A stretch of 64,000 bases of DNA, from NCBI RefSeq assembly GCF_900101855.1, contig NZ_FMVC01000004.1, forward strand, positions 248,001 through 312,000, in the 5' to 3' direction. Shown here piece after piece: positions 52,297-61,863 of the stretch; the stretch's first letter is position 1; each line of letters opens with the position of its first letter. Source of the stretch: Flavobacterium anhuiense. Its GTDB lineage: Bacteria; Bacteroidota; Bacteroidia; Flavobacteriales; Flavobacteriaceae. The position numbers and the translations under genes were made by a program. Under the pieces are notes generated by a model that saw only the letters and a program-made list of their open reading frames with translations, was not told the DNA's origin and made no database searches.

Positions 52297-53877
52297 ATGG
52301 AAAATTCAAATCAAAATATAAATGAAGGCAGTATTACTTCAGGTGATAATGTTTCTTTCTGGATTGATTCTACAGATATAATTGCTTTCGAAAAACCGAC
52401 TCAGGACATTACTACTGAAGTGCTGATTATCGGAGGCGGTATTGCGGGACTTACAACTGCTTATAAGCTTTTAAAAGCAGGAAAAAAAGTGGTTTTGGTA
52501 GAAGACGGTTTTATTGGCAGCGGAGAAACAGGAAGAACTACAGCACATTTAACTTGTGCCTTAGACGATAGATATTATTATCTTCAAAACACATTTGGAA
52601 AGGAAAACGCCCGACTTGCCGCCGAAAGCCATACGGCCGCAATAGATGAAATAGAAAAAATTGTAAATGAGTTACAGATTGATTGCGATTTTGAAAGAGT
52701 AAACGGTTATTTATTTCTTCATCCGAATGACAAGGAAAAAAATTTGGATAAAGAATTTGAAGCTACTCAAAACGCAGGGTTAGAAACTGTCCTTTTAAAC
52801 CATACGCCTTCGCTGGCCGAATCTCAGAATCAAAGATGCCTCGCATTTAAAAATCAGGCGCAATTTCATATTTTACATTATGTAAAAGGACTTTCAAAAG
52901 CTATAATCGATTTAGGCGGCACTATTTATACTGAAGCACACGCCGAAAATATAACCGAAAAAGGTGCAACCGTAAATGGTTTTAATTTTTGTGGCAAATA
53001 TATAGTTGTGGCAACTAATACACCTATTAACGATGTGCTGACCATGCATACCAAACAGCACGCTTACCGAACCTACGTTATTGGAGGAAAAATTCCGAAA
53101 GGCAGTTTGCCGCATGCTTTATGGTGGGATACTGGAGATCCAGAATCCAAATGGGTTGCACAGCCTTATCATTATGTGCGATTGCAAAATTTTGATGATG
53201 AAAATGATCTGCTGATTGTGGGAGGTGAAGATCATAAAACGGGACAAGCTGATGAAGAAGGAATATCTGCATTTTCGCGTTACGAGTTATTGGAGATTTG
53301 GGCTAGAAAATATTTTCCATTGTTAAATGAAATCAGCTATAAATGGTCTGGACAGGTTATGGAACCTTTTGATTCTTTAGGCTTTCTGGGCAGAAATCCA
53401 GGCGATCAAAATGTCTTTATCATTACTGGTGATTCTGGAAATGGAATGACTCACGCTACTATTGGTGCCATGATTATTTCTGATATGATTCAGGGGATCG
53501 ACAATAAATGGCAGGATTTATACAGTCCGTCGCGAATCACTTTTAAAGCAATTGGAGATTATATGAAAGAAGCTGGAAATATGGCTTCGCAATATCTGGA
53601 TTGGATTACAGGATCTGATCTTGACAACACAGCCGATTTAGAACTTGGGGAAGGCGGTATTCTATCTTTCGGATTACGAAAAGTGGCAGTTTATCGAGAT
53701 TACGACAAGACGCTTCACGCCTTCTCTGCTGTTTGTCCGCATTTGGGCTGCATTGTGCAATGGAATTCAGATGAAAAATCTTTTGATTGCCCGTGCCACG
53801 GTTCCAGATTCGCAGCCGACGGTACAGTATTAAATGGTCCTGCTGAAAGCAATTTAAGCAATCTTCACATTAAATAA
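52297..53877 (+). CDS. FAD-dependent oxidoreductase with C-terminal Rieske [2Fe-2S] domain
   Basis: 526 residues. The FAD-binding (DAO-type) domain starts with LIIGGGIAGLTTAYKLLKAG (about 44-63) and shows GDSGNGMTHATIGA near the second FAD motif (about 387-400). The C-terminal Rieske domain has CPHLGC (about 487-492) and CPCHGSRF (about 506-513), the CxH...CxxH cluster ligands. Related fusions oxidise small amines or carry electrons to other partners; the substrate here is unknown. It lies 18 bases before an SDR gene, suggesting a joint redox function. The frame is intact and full length. Confidence 0.88.
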   Translation: MENSNQNINEGSITSGDNVSFWIDSTDIIAFEKPTQDITTEVLIIGGGIAGLTTAYKLLKAGKKVVLVEDGFIGSGETGRTTAHLTCALDDRYYYLQNTFGKENARLAAESHTAAIDEIEKIVNELQIDCDFERVNGYLFLHPNDKEKNLDKEFEATQNAGLETVLLNHTPSLAESQNQRCLAFKNQAQFHILHYVKGLSKAIIDLGGTIYTEAHAENITEKGATVNGFNFCGKYIVVATNTPINDVLTMHTKQHAYRTYVIGGKIPKGSLPHALWWDTGDPESKWVAQPYHYVRLQNFDDENDLLIVGGEDHKTGQADEEGISAFSRYELLEIWARKYFPLLNEISYKWSGQVMEPFDSLGFLGRNPGDQNVFIITGDSGNGMTHATIGAMIISDMIQGIDNKWQDLYSPSRITFKAIGDYMKEAGNMASQYLDWITGSDLDNTADLELGEGGILSFGLRKVAVYRDYDKTLHAFSAVCPHLGCIVQWNSDEKSFDCPCHGSRFAADGTVLNGPAESNLSNLHIK

Positions 53878-53895
53878 TATAAAAATATATACAGC

Positions 53896-54654
53896 ATGGA
53901 AATCTTATCAAACTACTTTACTGAAAATATATCTCAGAAACGAATTGTAATAACAGGCGGTACAACTGGAATTGGCAAAGCTATTGCCGATTTACTAGTT
54001 TCTCTTGGCGGAAAGGTCTTCATTTTTGGAAGAGACGAAACGGATTTTTATCATGCTATGGATGATATTAAAGCCAAATCGTCTAAAGGGGAAATCTATG
54101 GAGAAACAGCAGATATCACCCAAAAAGAAGATATTGCCAGAATTTGGGAAAGGGTTGACAAAGTCCTTGGCGGAATAGATATTTTAATTAACAACGCTGC
54201 TCTGCCAGCTCGCGGCATTATTGAAGGCGAGTATGAGGATTGGAAGTATATTTTAGAAACCAATATCTTAGGATATATAGCTTTTGCGAAAGAAGCAGTC
54301 AATAGAATGAAAGAACAAAAATCTGGGCATATTGTAAATATTGGTTCTATGAGCGCCGAAGTCAAAGAAAAAACAGGCGTTATTTATGTAGCCACCAAAA
54401 CTGCCATAAGAGGTTTTAGCACTGCTTTACGCAAAGAAATTAATCCGCTTGGGATTAAAGTATCGCATGTAGAGCCAGGTGCGGTAACAAGTGATATGCA
54501 GCCTGATCCAAAAGAAGTCCAAAAAGAGAAAATAAAAGAAATGAAGATGCTTGAAGCAGAAGATATTGCCATGAGTGTATTATTTTGTCTCTGCCAGCCC
54601 AAACGTTGCGATGTTGTTAGCATGCAAATAAGACCTCATCTCCAGATCATTTAA
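53896..54654 (+). CDS. Short-chain dehydrogenase/reductase
   Basis: 252 residues, standard SDR length. Visible: the NAD(P) loop TGGTTGIG (about 21-28), NNAA (about 98-101), the active-site Ser in GSMSAE (about 151-156) and the YVATK catalytic Tyr/Lys (about 164-168). Substrate unassigned. It is the second gene behind the FAD-Rieske oxidoreductase; a terminator follows at 54691. Confidence 0.9.
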   Translation: MEILSNYFTENISQKRIVITGGTTGIGKAIADLLVSLGGKVFIFGRDETDFYHAMDDIKAKSSKGEIYGETADITQKEDIARIWERVDKVLGGIDILINNAALPARGIIEGEYEDWKYILETNILGYIAFAKEAVNRMKEQKSGHIVNIGSMSAEVKEKTGVIYVATKTAIRGFSTALRKEINPLGIKVSHVEPGAVTSDMQPDPKEVQKEKIKEMKMLEAEDIAMSVLFCLCQPKRCDVVSMQIRPHLQII

Positions 54655-55049
54655 AAATAAAATACTCACTTTTTTCATTTTTTTAATTTGAAAATGCCTG
54701 TGCAAATTTCTGTGCGGGCGTTTTCTTTATTGTTCTGAAAATTATAGAATTTAATCTGAAAATTATGTAAACAAAATTTCAGATTTCATTTTTACATTAG
54801 CGTTACCATACACAAAATCTTTTTAATCTTCACTTAATAAAGTCTATTGTTTAATGGACTCTTATTTTTAAACAAACTGAAAATTTAAAAATAGCTGTCT
54901 TTAATCGTTTATTTGGTGAAAGCAATCTCATACTTTCTATTTTCTATTTTGTTGCTATACATGCATTTACTAATTGCATCTGTTTTTGCATGTCTACGTT
55001 TTTAGTATAAAGCTTTCGTCATATGAAGGTAACTTAACCCCAAACGACC
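54655..55049. other. 395-base intergenic region with terminator
   Basis: A stem AAAATGCCTGTGCA (54691-54704) pairs with TGTGCGGGCGTTTT (54711-54724) using four wobble pairs, then a T-rich stretch; it ends the FAD-Rieske/SDR unit. Beyond it I see only A+T-rich sequence and no gene. Confidence 0.5.
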
Positions 55050-58000
55050 ATGAATATTGTGCATTTAAATAGAACTCAAAAAGCCGAATCTTTTTTTCCG
55101 ATTGTTGCCATTAGTTCAGCTTCATCAGAAATTGAAATTCTAAAAAAAGTAATTTCAGAATTTCCCGCAGATTCTAGAATGGCTTATCTCATTATGGAAG
55201 ATTTGTATTTTCCACAAACCGAAAATCTAGCATTCGAACTCGAATCGTATTCAGAAATGCCAGTTATAGAAATTGTCAGCTCAGTTGATCTTCACCCAAA
55301 TCACATTTATGTTATTCCAGCTAATAATTTTCTCGAAATCGAAAATGGTTCGCTTGTGCTTAAATCAAGAACAAGAAGCAGTAATTCTGCCAACTGCCTC
55401 GATTTCTTTTTTGATTCTCTTGCTAGCATTTATAAAAGTTATACCATTGGTCTTGTTATTTCTGGAAGCGCTGTAGATGGTTTTGCCGGACTTAAAAAAG
55501 TCAAAGAAATGGGCGGTACTTCTATTGCAATTCTGCACAAAAAGGGAGTTCCGAAAAACGATGACACTGGAAATTTTATAGATTATTTTAGTCCGCAAGA
55601 TCGAGTTTCAGACAAATTAAAAGAAATACAAAACAGTTATGTAGTCAATCACGCCTACCAAGACAATCAAAATAATAACAACGAAGAGGAAGAAAATCTA
55701 CTTAAAGAAATTACTGCTTTATTACAACTAAGAACAGGAACCAATTTTCAACATTATAAACATCAGACAATTCGAAGACGTATTGCAAAAAGAATGGTGG
55801 TTACACATCAGGAAAGCACTCAAAAATACTTGAATATTCTAAAAAACAGTACAGTAGAACAAGACGCTTTGTTTAATGATATTCTTATTCCTGTGACTTA
55901 CTTTTTTAGAGATGCTTCATTTTTCGATCATTTGTGCACAGCCATTTTTCCCTCTTTAATAGAAAATGCAAACAATGAGATTTTACGTATTTGGTCTGCG
56001 GGCTGCTCGACGGGAGAAGAAGCATATTCACTGGCAATTTGTCTGCACGAATATTTAGAGCAGAATAATAAGCATAATATAAAAATTCAAATTTTTGCCT
56101 CCGATTTATCTGATCATTGCATTGTCAAAGCGCGCTCGGGAGTATACACTTTGCAAGATGTCAAAAATATTAGCAGTGAAAGACTCGAAAAATATTTTAC
56201 AAAAAGAAACAATACATTTCATGTCAATAAAATTATTCAGGACATGTGTGTATTTGCTGTTCATGATTTAACAAAAGATGCCTCATTTTCTAAAATAAAT
56301 CTTATCTCCTGCCGCAATGTTTTAATCTACTTTGATACAGAATTACAAAATCAAGTGTTGACTTCTTTTCATTATTCTCTAAGAGATAACGGATATTTAT
56401 TTTTAGGAAAAGCAGAAACAGCCCATAATGTGCCCGATTTATTCGCCATAGTGGATAAACAAGAGAAAATCTATATTCGAAAAAATGAAACGAAACATCC
56501 CAAAACTATCCGTTTAGGCACAAACAGCAATAGAACAAAAAATGTTGCCTCAGAAACTGAAATAGATTATAAAAAAATTGCTTCTGACATTCTTCTTGAA
56601 AATTTTTCTCCTGCGGCCGTAATGATAAACGAACAGCTTGAAATTGTCTATTTTCACGGAGACACAAGTCCGTTTTTACAGCCAGCATCTGGAAAACCAA
56701 GTTTCAACATCTTAAATATGGTTCGAGAAGAGATTAGTCTGGAACTTAGAAATGCCATTTTAAAAGCAAGAAACGAGAAAAAAAACTTCTCAAACGGCTA
56801 CATTGCTGTAAAAAAACAATCTTTTTTAACTTCTTTCGAAGTTATTTTTCTTCCTTCAAATCTTGATTTGCTGTTGATTGTGTTTTGCAAAAAAACACTT
56901 TCGCATTCAGAACTCATTACCAATGCTGAAAGTCCTTCGGACGAATTTGAAAAAGAATTGCATCAGCTTCGAGGCGATTTTAAAAGAGTTACCGAAGAAC
57001 AGCAGATTTATTTTGAAGAATTGCAGAATACCAACGTAGAATTATTGGCTAATACTGAAGAATTACAGCTTATAAACGAAAAACTTACGGCTTCTGCTGA
57101 AGAATTGCAGTCAAATAACAAGGAGCTTTCTTTTTTAAATGAAGAATTACAGAACCGTAGGGATGAACTTGCTCTTATGCGAAACTTTTACGAATCTATT
57201 GTAAAAACAATCCGAGAGCCAATACTTATAATTGATCGAAACGCTGCTATAAAAAGCGCCAATACTTCATTTTACAATTATTTTAAAACCATTCAGGAAG
57301 AAACAGAAGGAAATTCAATTTTTGAAATTGGCTCTTGCCATTGGAATATTCCAGAATTCAAAGAATCTGTTTTGAAGAAAGTAAATCAGGGAGAAACGGT
57401 AGAAAATTTTAAAATCAGTTTTATTCTTGAAAACGGAATAAAAAAAACAATGATTTTAAATGCCACTCCCATTATTCATTCTGTTCCCGAAGGAATGATT
57501 TTAATTGCACTTGAAGATATTACAGAGTTAGAGTTTAGCAATGAATCTATTAAAAATAAAAATCTTGAATTAAAAAGCTACAGTGAACATCTAGAATCAT
57601 TTACCAATGCAGCGAGCCATAATTTGCTTGAACCTGGACGAAAAATCTATATGTTTGGAAAAAAGGTTTTAGACTCCGAAAAGTTATTGTCGGAATCAGG
57701 AAAACACAATTTGCATCGTCTATTGAATACAGCTGTAAATCTGAATCAGCTTATTGAAGATTTAATTGATTATTCTAAAGTAAATTTTAGCGAAAAATCT
57801 TTCAAGAAGACTGATCTTAATGTTGTAATAAAAAAAGTTATGATCGAACTAAAAGTCATGATCCAAGAGCACAAAGCAGAAATTATTTCCGATTTGCTTC
57901 CTGTTCTTTATAGTATTCCTTCCCAGATGAAACAGCTTTTTTCTCAATTAATAATCAATTCTATTAAATATGCTAAGAAAGGTGTAAACCCCCAGATTAA

Positions 58001-58286
58001 GATAAGTGCAGTACAGCCATCTCCAGAGGAAATTAAACATGTAAATGCCAATTCAAGCCGAAATTATACTAAAATCATGATTAAAGATAATGGAATGGGG
58101 TTTACGAAAGATTTTGAAAATTTAATTTTTGATCCTTTCTATAAGCTTCATAGCAACGAAGACCATTATGGTAGCGGATTGGGTTTGACGATCGTGCATA
58201 AGATCGTTTCCAATCATAACGGTTTCATTCAAGTTTCAAGCAAACCAGAAAAAGGAACTATTATTTGTATTTATCTTCCTGTATAA
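55050..58286 (+). CDS. CheB/CheR/PAS/histidine-kinase fusion protein
   Basis: 1078 residues. Residues 15-195 resemble a CheB methylesterase domain but the catalytic residues appear lost: VAISSASSE has Ala24 where Ser is expected, and LIMEDLYFP has Asp51 where His is expected; only Asp143 (ISGSAVDGFAG) remains. Residues 210-490 are a CheR methyltransferase (QTIRRRIAKRM, IWSAGCSTGEEAYSLAICLH, ISCRNVLIYFD). A coiled coil follows (about 640-715, EELQ repeats), then a PAS domain, and a kinase core: ASHNLLEPGRK (H box near 860), LIINSIKYA, DNGMGF and YGSGLGLTIVHK. It is a soluble, complete kinase with a CheB-like but probably inert front. It is monocistronic, beside two small leftward genes. Confidence 0.88.
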   Translation: MNIVHLNRTQKAESFFPIVAISSASSEIEILKKVISEFPADSRMAYLIMEDLYFPQTENLAFELESYSEMPVIEIVSSVDLHPNHIYVIPANNFLEIENGSLVLKSRTRSSNSANCLDFFFDSLASIYKSYTIGLVISGSAVDGFAGLKKVKEMGGTSIAILHKKGVPKNDDTGNFIDYFSPQDRVSDKLKEIQNSYVVNHAYQDNQNNNNEEEENLLKEITALLQLRTGTNFQHYKHQTIRRRIAKRMVVTHQESTQKYLNILKNSTVEQDALFNDILIPVTYFFRDASFFDHLCTAIFPSLIENANNEILRIWSAGCSTGEEAYSLAICLHEYLEQNNKHNIKIQIFASDLSDHCIVKARSGVYTLQDVKNISSERLEKYFTKRNNTFHVNKIIQDMCVFAVHDLTKDASFSKINLISCRNVLIYFDTELQNQVLTSFHYSLRDNGYLFLGKAETAHNVPDLFAIVDKQEKIYIRKNETKHPKTIRLGTNSNRTKNVASETEIDYKKIASDILLENFSPAAVMINEQLEIVYFHGDTSPFLQPASGKPSFNILNMVREEISLELRNAILKARNEKKNFSNGYIAVKKQSFLTSFEVIFLPSNLDLLLIVFCKKTLSHSELITNAESPSDEFEKELHQLRGDFKRVTEEQQIYFEELQNTNVELLANTEELQLINEKLTASAEELQSNNKELSFLNEELQNRRDELALMRNFYESIVKTIREPILIIDRNAAIKSANTSFYNYFKTIQEETEGNSIFEIGSCHWNIPEFKESVLKKVNQGETVENFKISFILENGIKKTMILNATPIIHSVPEGMILIALEDITELEFSNESIKNKNLELKSYSEHLESFTNAASHNLLEPGRKIYMFGKKVLDSEKLLSESGKHNLHRLLNTAVNLNQLIEDLIDYSKVNFSEKSFKKTDLNVVIKKVMIELKVMIQEHKAEIISDLLPVLYSIPSQMKQLFSQLIINSIKYAKKGVNPQIKISAVQPSPEEIKHVNANSSRNYTKIMIKDNGMGFTKDFENLIFDPFYKLHSNEDHYGSGLGLTIVHKIVSNHNGFIQVSSKPEKGTIICIYLPV

Positions 58287-58314
58287 AAAAAGAGTGGAAA
58301 ACCACTCTTTTTAT
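58287..58314. terminator. Bidirectional terminator
   Basis: AAAGAGTGG (58289-58297) pairs with CCACTCTTT (58302-58310) with A- and T-runs, directly after the kinase stop and before the stop of the leftward acidic-protein gene. Confidence 0.85.
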
Positions 58315-58317
58315 TCT

Positions 58318-58584
58318 TTAATCTGTTTTTGTTTCTTCATTTCGAAAAGTTCGAATGTTCATGACGGAATTATCTTTATGTCTGAGCTCTTCGTAATCAG
58401 CATCATCTCCCCAATCTCCTGTATTTGGTTTTTGAATTGGGCTATTGGCTTCATTTAATTCCTCATCCTTATTCTCGTCATTCGGAAAATACATGTGATA
58501 CCCCAAAATAGGATCCCAATTTGCTTCTTGAGTACGATCAATGCCATCTTGGAATAAATCGTTGTTTTCATTTCTTGCATCCAT
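58318..58584 (-). CDS. Small acidic protein, unknown function
   Basis: 88 residues, rich in Asp, Glu and Asn, no hydrophobic segment. Segments such as DPILGYHMYFPNDENKDEEL and TGDWGDDADYEELRH are visible. It looks cytoplasmic and loosely folded. I do not recognise the family. In style it resembles the acidic protein at 34958-35248. It lies 128 bases from the receiver-like gene on the same strand, so co-transcription is possible. Confidence 0.55.
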   Translation of the reverse strand: MDARNENNDLFQDGIDRTQEANWDPILGYHMYFPNDENKDEELNEANSPIQKPNTGDWGDDADYEELRHKDNSVMNIRTFRNEETKTD

Positions 58585-58712
58585 TTTCTACTGTTTTTAT
58601 ACCATCAGAAATTGAAAGTATGATTATTACCTCGTTTCATAAACAGTAAAATTCAATAAATTAAGCGAAGTACTTGTTATATCATTTTGGAGAAAATTTA
58701 TAAGATTCTGTT

Positions 58713-59159
58713 TTATAGTGTTTTTATTTTGTTTCGCCATTTTGATTTGTATTGTTCGGCAGAATGTTTCAGTGACCAGTATTCTATTATGGTCTGTATA
58801 GTTTCTTTAAATTTTTCATCGCTGTAAGGCGTTATAAAATAACTCTTTGCAGGTATTGCATAAGTATCTATGACAAAAGAACTGGTAAACAAAATAGAAT
58901 AAAAAAGGCAAGGACATTTCATCTTCCTTAATATTGTTTTTTTATAACTGGATTGTCTGTCATCTTCATTGAATTGCAATACATTGGAAAATAACAAAAA
59001 AGGTATATTTTTTTGAGCAGCCATATACAACATAGCCTCAGCAAAGGTGTTGAAACAAAGCAGAGTATTCCTGAGTTCCAAATCTGAAATAATTTCCTGA
59101 AACAAAAGACGATTTTCTTTGTTTTCTTCTATTACAATTATACTTCCTTTTATATTCAT
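58713..59159 (-). CDS. Response-regulator-like protein without phospho-acceptor
   Basis: 148 residues with the receiver-type layout: GSIIVIEENKENRLLFQEII at the start (acidic pair EE at 11-12 kept) and alternating strands and helices. Where the phospho-acceptor Asp should stand (strand 3, IPFLLFSNVLQF) there is Ser/Asn, and the conserved Lys before the last strand (KPY/KPF) is replaced in YFITPYS. It is therefore predicted not to be phosphorylated and may act by binding alone. The C-terminus is basic. The CheB/CheR kinase lies close by, divergent in orientation. Confidence 0.6.
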   Translation of the reverse strand: MNIKGSIIVIEENKENRLLFQEIISDLELRNTLLCFNTFAEAMLYMAAQKNIPFLLFSNVLQFNEDDRQSSYKKTILRKMKCPCLFYSILFTSSFVIDTYAIPAKSYFITPYSDEKFKETIQTIIEYWSLKHSAEQYKSKWRNKIKTL

Positions 59160-59414
59160 GATTATAATCTTTTGGGTTAGACATTCAGAATATTCTCATT
59201 TTCAAAGTTCATATTTTAAAAATCTTTCATTTATATAATTGTTAGCGTATTTTTACATAATTCCCACACTAAACCCTTCAAACAATTGATTTTTAAAACA
59301 TTATCTGCTAAATAAAAAAGTGGGAATAATGAAAGATTTGCCTAAAATTATATAAGTAGAGAACGGGATGCCATTATATTTTGCGCAAAAAATTAATCCT
59401 TAAACCCCAACAAC

Positions 59415-59573
59415 ATGAACAACTTATATTTTAAAATTATCGCAATCGTCATTTTGATAAGTTTTAATTACAGCTGCGACGCACTTTGCAATGACGAAGA
59501 TTCTCCTAGCGCTAAAAAAGAAGCGGCAGTACTTAAAAAAGCAGATAGCTTAAATGTATCTATAACTGACTAA
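59415..59573 (+). CDS. Very small lipoprotein, 52 residues
   Basis: ATG at 59415 to TAA at 59571-59573. The signal ends FNYSC (lipobox, Cys near residue 21), then CDALCNDEDSPSAKKEAAV and a short charged tail. Two further Cys close behind (in DALC) are unusual. A perfect 14-bp terminator stem follows. Too short to assign a role. Confidence 0.6.
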   Translation: MNNLYFKIIAIVILISFNYSCDALCNDEDSPSAKKEAAVLKKADSLNVSITD

Positions 59574-59583
59574 TAGTAAAATC

Positions 59584-59622
59584 AAACGGCCTGTAAAATC
59601 AATATTTACAGGCCGTTTTTTA
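59584..59622 (+). terminator. Rho-independent terminator
   Basis: AAACGGCCTGTAAA (59584-59597) and TTTACAGGCCGTTT (59605-59618) form a perfect 14-bp stem, followed by T residues. Confidence 0.9.
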
Positions 59623-59651
59623 ACAATCTAAAATCTGAAAAAAAAGTCTTT

Positions 59652-61514
59652 TTAAAAAGTCACCAGTTTTACTCCCAAAGTAAACCAGCGTGATGGCAAT
59701 GGCACCGCCCCTACTTCATAATAAGTGGCATTAAAAATATTCTGGCCATCTAAGAAAATAGTGAATTTGTTAATCGCTTGACTTACTCTAAAATCATTTA
59801 CCCAGTAAGAAGGTCCTGTAATTCTTTCGTTGAAACGAGTTGCAAACATTACAGACAGGTTTTTAAACTGATAATCTATTGTATTGGTAATTTGATGTTT
59901 TAATGAAGAAATTGCATATTTTGAATACGTTTCTGTACGTGTCGTCTTAAATTCAGAATCTAAATAAGTATAGGCTAACAAAATGCTTAATCTAGAATCT
60001 TTAGAGAAATCAAATCTGTAATTTCCGCGTAAATTAATTCCGTTTGTGTTCAAATCTCCTTTGTTCTGGCTCTGCCAAGGCACATTTGTAGCATTACGCA
60101 TCCAGTCGATATAATTGTCTATTTTTCTGTAGAAATAATTAGCGTTTAAGCTCAAAGCTCTTTTATTGTATTTAAATCCAATTTCGCTCTGAAAAGCATT
60201 TTCTGAATCTAAATCTGGATTCCCGATATTTCCGGTCTGCTTCAGATACAAATCGGTAAACGACGGAATTCTTTGGCTTGTTCCTACATTTCCAATGATT
60301 TTAAATGCGTCGGTAATAGCATAACTAGCATCGATTCCTGGATAGATTTGCCATTTATAATCTGAATTGTAGTTTAAATAAGTTCCGATATTGACATCCA
60401 GTTTTTCAGTAAAGCTTCTTCTGTATTCTGCATAAAGCCCAACATTTTCGCGATCGTGGTCTCCAATGTTTGAAGAATGAATATTTTCATTTCTGAATTC
60501 AGCTCCAAAACCAATTTCTCCTTTTGATAATTTAACCGTAGAATTCAATTCTCCCGCAATAGAATTAGTATAATGCTGACTTCTTCCCACAGCTAGATTT
60601 GAATTTCCCAAATAGCGGTAATCATCATAATTGTATCGGTACGTAACTCTCGGCATGATTTTCCAGCTATCTGTAATTTGATGATTGGACTGAATGTTGG
60701 CAAACGTAGTCTGAACAATCTCAGTAGCATTTTTATCTCCTGGTGCAGCGTAAAATCCGTTTGCTCCAAATCCGTTTTTGATGTAACCTGCAGAACCTAA
60801 AATTTCGTTCTTATCATTTATCTGCACGTTTCCTTGGTAGAAAATTTTATTGTTTTCGAATGCTGTATTATAACGGTAACCATTACTTTTATCGTGCGAA
60901 GCAAAAAGCAAATGCTGTTGTTTTTCTTTGCCTAAAACAGCTCCTGCTTGAACGCCTGTTCCGTAAAATGTATCGCCAGTGTCCTGAGTATCTTTTTCGA
61001 AGTTAGAACCTGCATAAGTGCTTACTAAAAATCCAGAATCAGTTGGCTTTTTGGTAATGATATTAATCGCTCCAGTTAAACTGTTGATCCCATAAATCCT
61101 TGCCGCTGGTCCGCGAACTACTTCAATTCTTTCAATTGCTTCAACCGGAAGAGGCAAGTTCAGCATATTATGAGCCGTTTGCGAGTCGATTACTTTTGCT
61201 CCGTTTAACAGAACAACAGTCTGCTCAAAACTTCCGCCGTCAACACTGATGTCTGCTTGAGTTCCAAAAGGTCCTCTTTGTCTAATATCGACTCCGTTGG
61301 CATATTGCAATACTTCTTGCAATGTTCTTCCTGGAAGTTTTTTTATGGTTTCGCTCGAAATAACGTAAACATTTCTGTTTTGCTTAGAAATAGGCGTGTT
61401 AAAACGGCCTTCATTAATAATAACTTCATCCATTTGGTTGATGGAATCCTTTTTTGTCTGTGCGTAAAAATTGGTACAAATTACTGTAAAAACAGCAAAA
61501 TAGATTTTTTTCAT
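59652..61514 (-). CDS. TonB-dependent outer-membrane receptor (BtuB/FepA-like)
   Basis: 620 residues. Signal peptide 1-18 (ending NFYAQ). The TonB box/plug begins QMDEVIINEGRFNTP, then the plug with IKKLPGRTLQEVLQYANGVD, VVRGPAARIYGINSLTGAIN (about 130-149) and a 22-strand-type barrel ending WFTLGVKLVTF. No adjoining ABC or riboswitch gene is present, so the ligand (siderophore, cobalamin or other) is open. The leader of 22 bases between start and a possible TACTTTTG box (61536-61543, minus strand) suggests its own promoter. Confidence 0.88.
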   Translation of the reverse strand: MKKIYFAVFTVICTNFYAQTKKDSINQMDEVIINEGRFNTPISKQNRNVYVISSETIKKLPGRTLQEVLQYANGVDIRQRGPFGTQADISVDGGSFEQTVVLLNGAKVIDSQTAHNMLNLPLPVEAIERIEVVRGPAARIYGINSLTGAINIITKKPTDSGFLVSTYAGSNFEKDTQDTGDTFYGTGVQAGAVLGKEKQQHLLFASHDKSNGYRYNTAFENNKIFYQGNVQINDKNEILGSAGYIKNGFGANGFYAAPGDKNATEIVQTTFANIQSNHQITDSWKIMPRVTYRYNYDDYRYLGNSNLAVGRSQHYTNSIAGELNSTVKLSKGEIGFGAEFRNENIHSSNIGDHDRENVGLYAEYRRSFTEKLDVNIGTYLNYNSDYKWQIYPGIDASYAITDAFKIIGNVGTSQRIPSFTDLYLKQTGNIGNPDLDSENAFQSEIGFKYNKRALSLNANYFYRKIDNYIDWMRNATNVPWQSQNKGDLNTNGINLRGNYRFDFSKDSRLSILLAYTYLDSEFKTTRTETYSKYAISSLKHQITNTIDYQFKNLSVMFATRFNERITGPSYWVNDFRVSQAINKFTIFLDGQNIFNATYYEVGAVPLPSRWFTLGVKLVTF

Positions 61515-61757
61515 TTTGGTTTACTATTTTTTTGGCAAAAGTAATCTCTTACCGTACCAATAAAGCATACCAGTTTTGTAATTATAACTAGTCCGGACGA
61601 ATTTCTATTCTATTTTCCTAAAATTCAAATAAACCTGAAAGATATTACTTATAAATCAAATGTTTAACTCTCCATCTTTTTCCCAACTGCTCCTTATTTC
61701 TTCTTCCGAAATTCCTACCTCAATCTGATTATGATTAGTTTTTCATGTCGTTGTATT

Positions 61758-61859
61758 TTTAGCCACGAATTCACGAATTATTTTTTTATATCTGTTTATT
61801 AAAAAAACATACTGAATTACACTAATCTAATATTGAAAATTCATGAATTCGTGGCTAAA
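61758..61859. repeat. Inverted repeat of 22-bp arms around 58 bases
   Basis: TTTAGCCACGAATTCACGAA (start of the left arm, 61758-61779) is matched by its reverse complement at 61838-61859 with one mismatch. The 58-base centre is A+T-rich and non-coding. The whole unit, about 100 bases, lies in the 349-base gap between two leftward genes and looks like a small non-autonomous element or intergenic repeat. Confidence 0.7.
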
Positions 61860-61863
61860 AAAA

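Noticed and set aside
61515-61640. Cobalamin or other riboswitch upstream of the TonB-dependent receptor
   Set aside because: I looked for cobalamin-box and S-box blocks on the minus strand and found none; the leader is short and A+T-rich.
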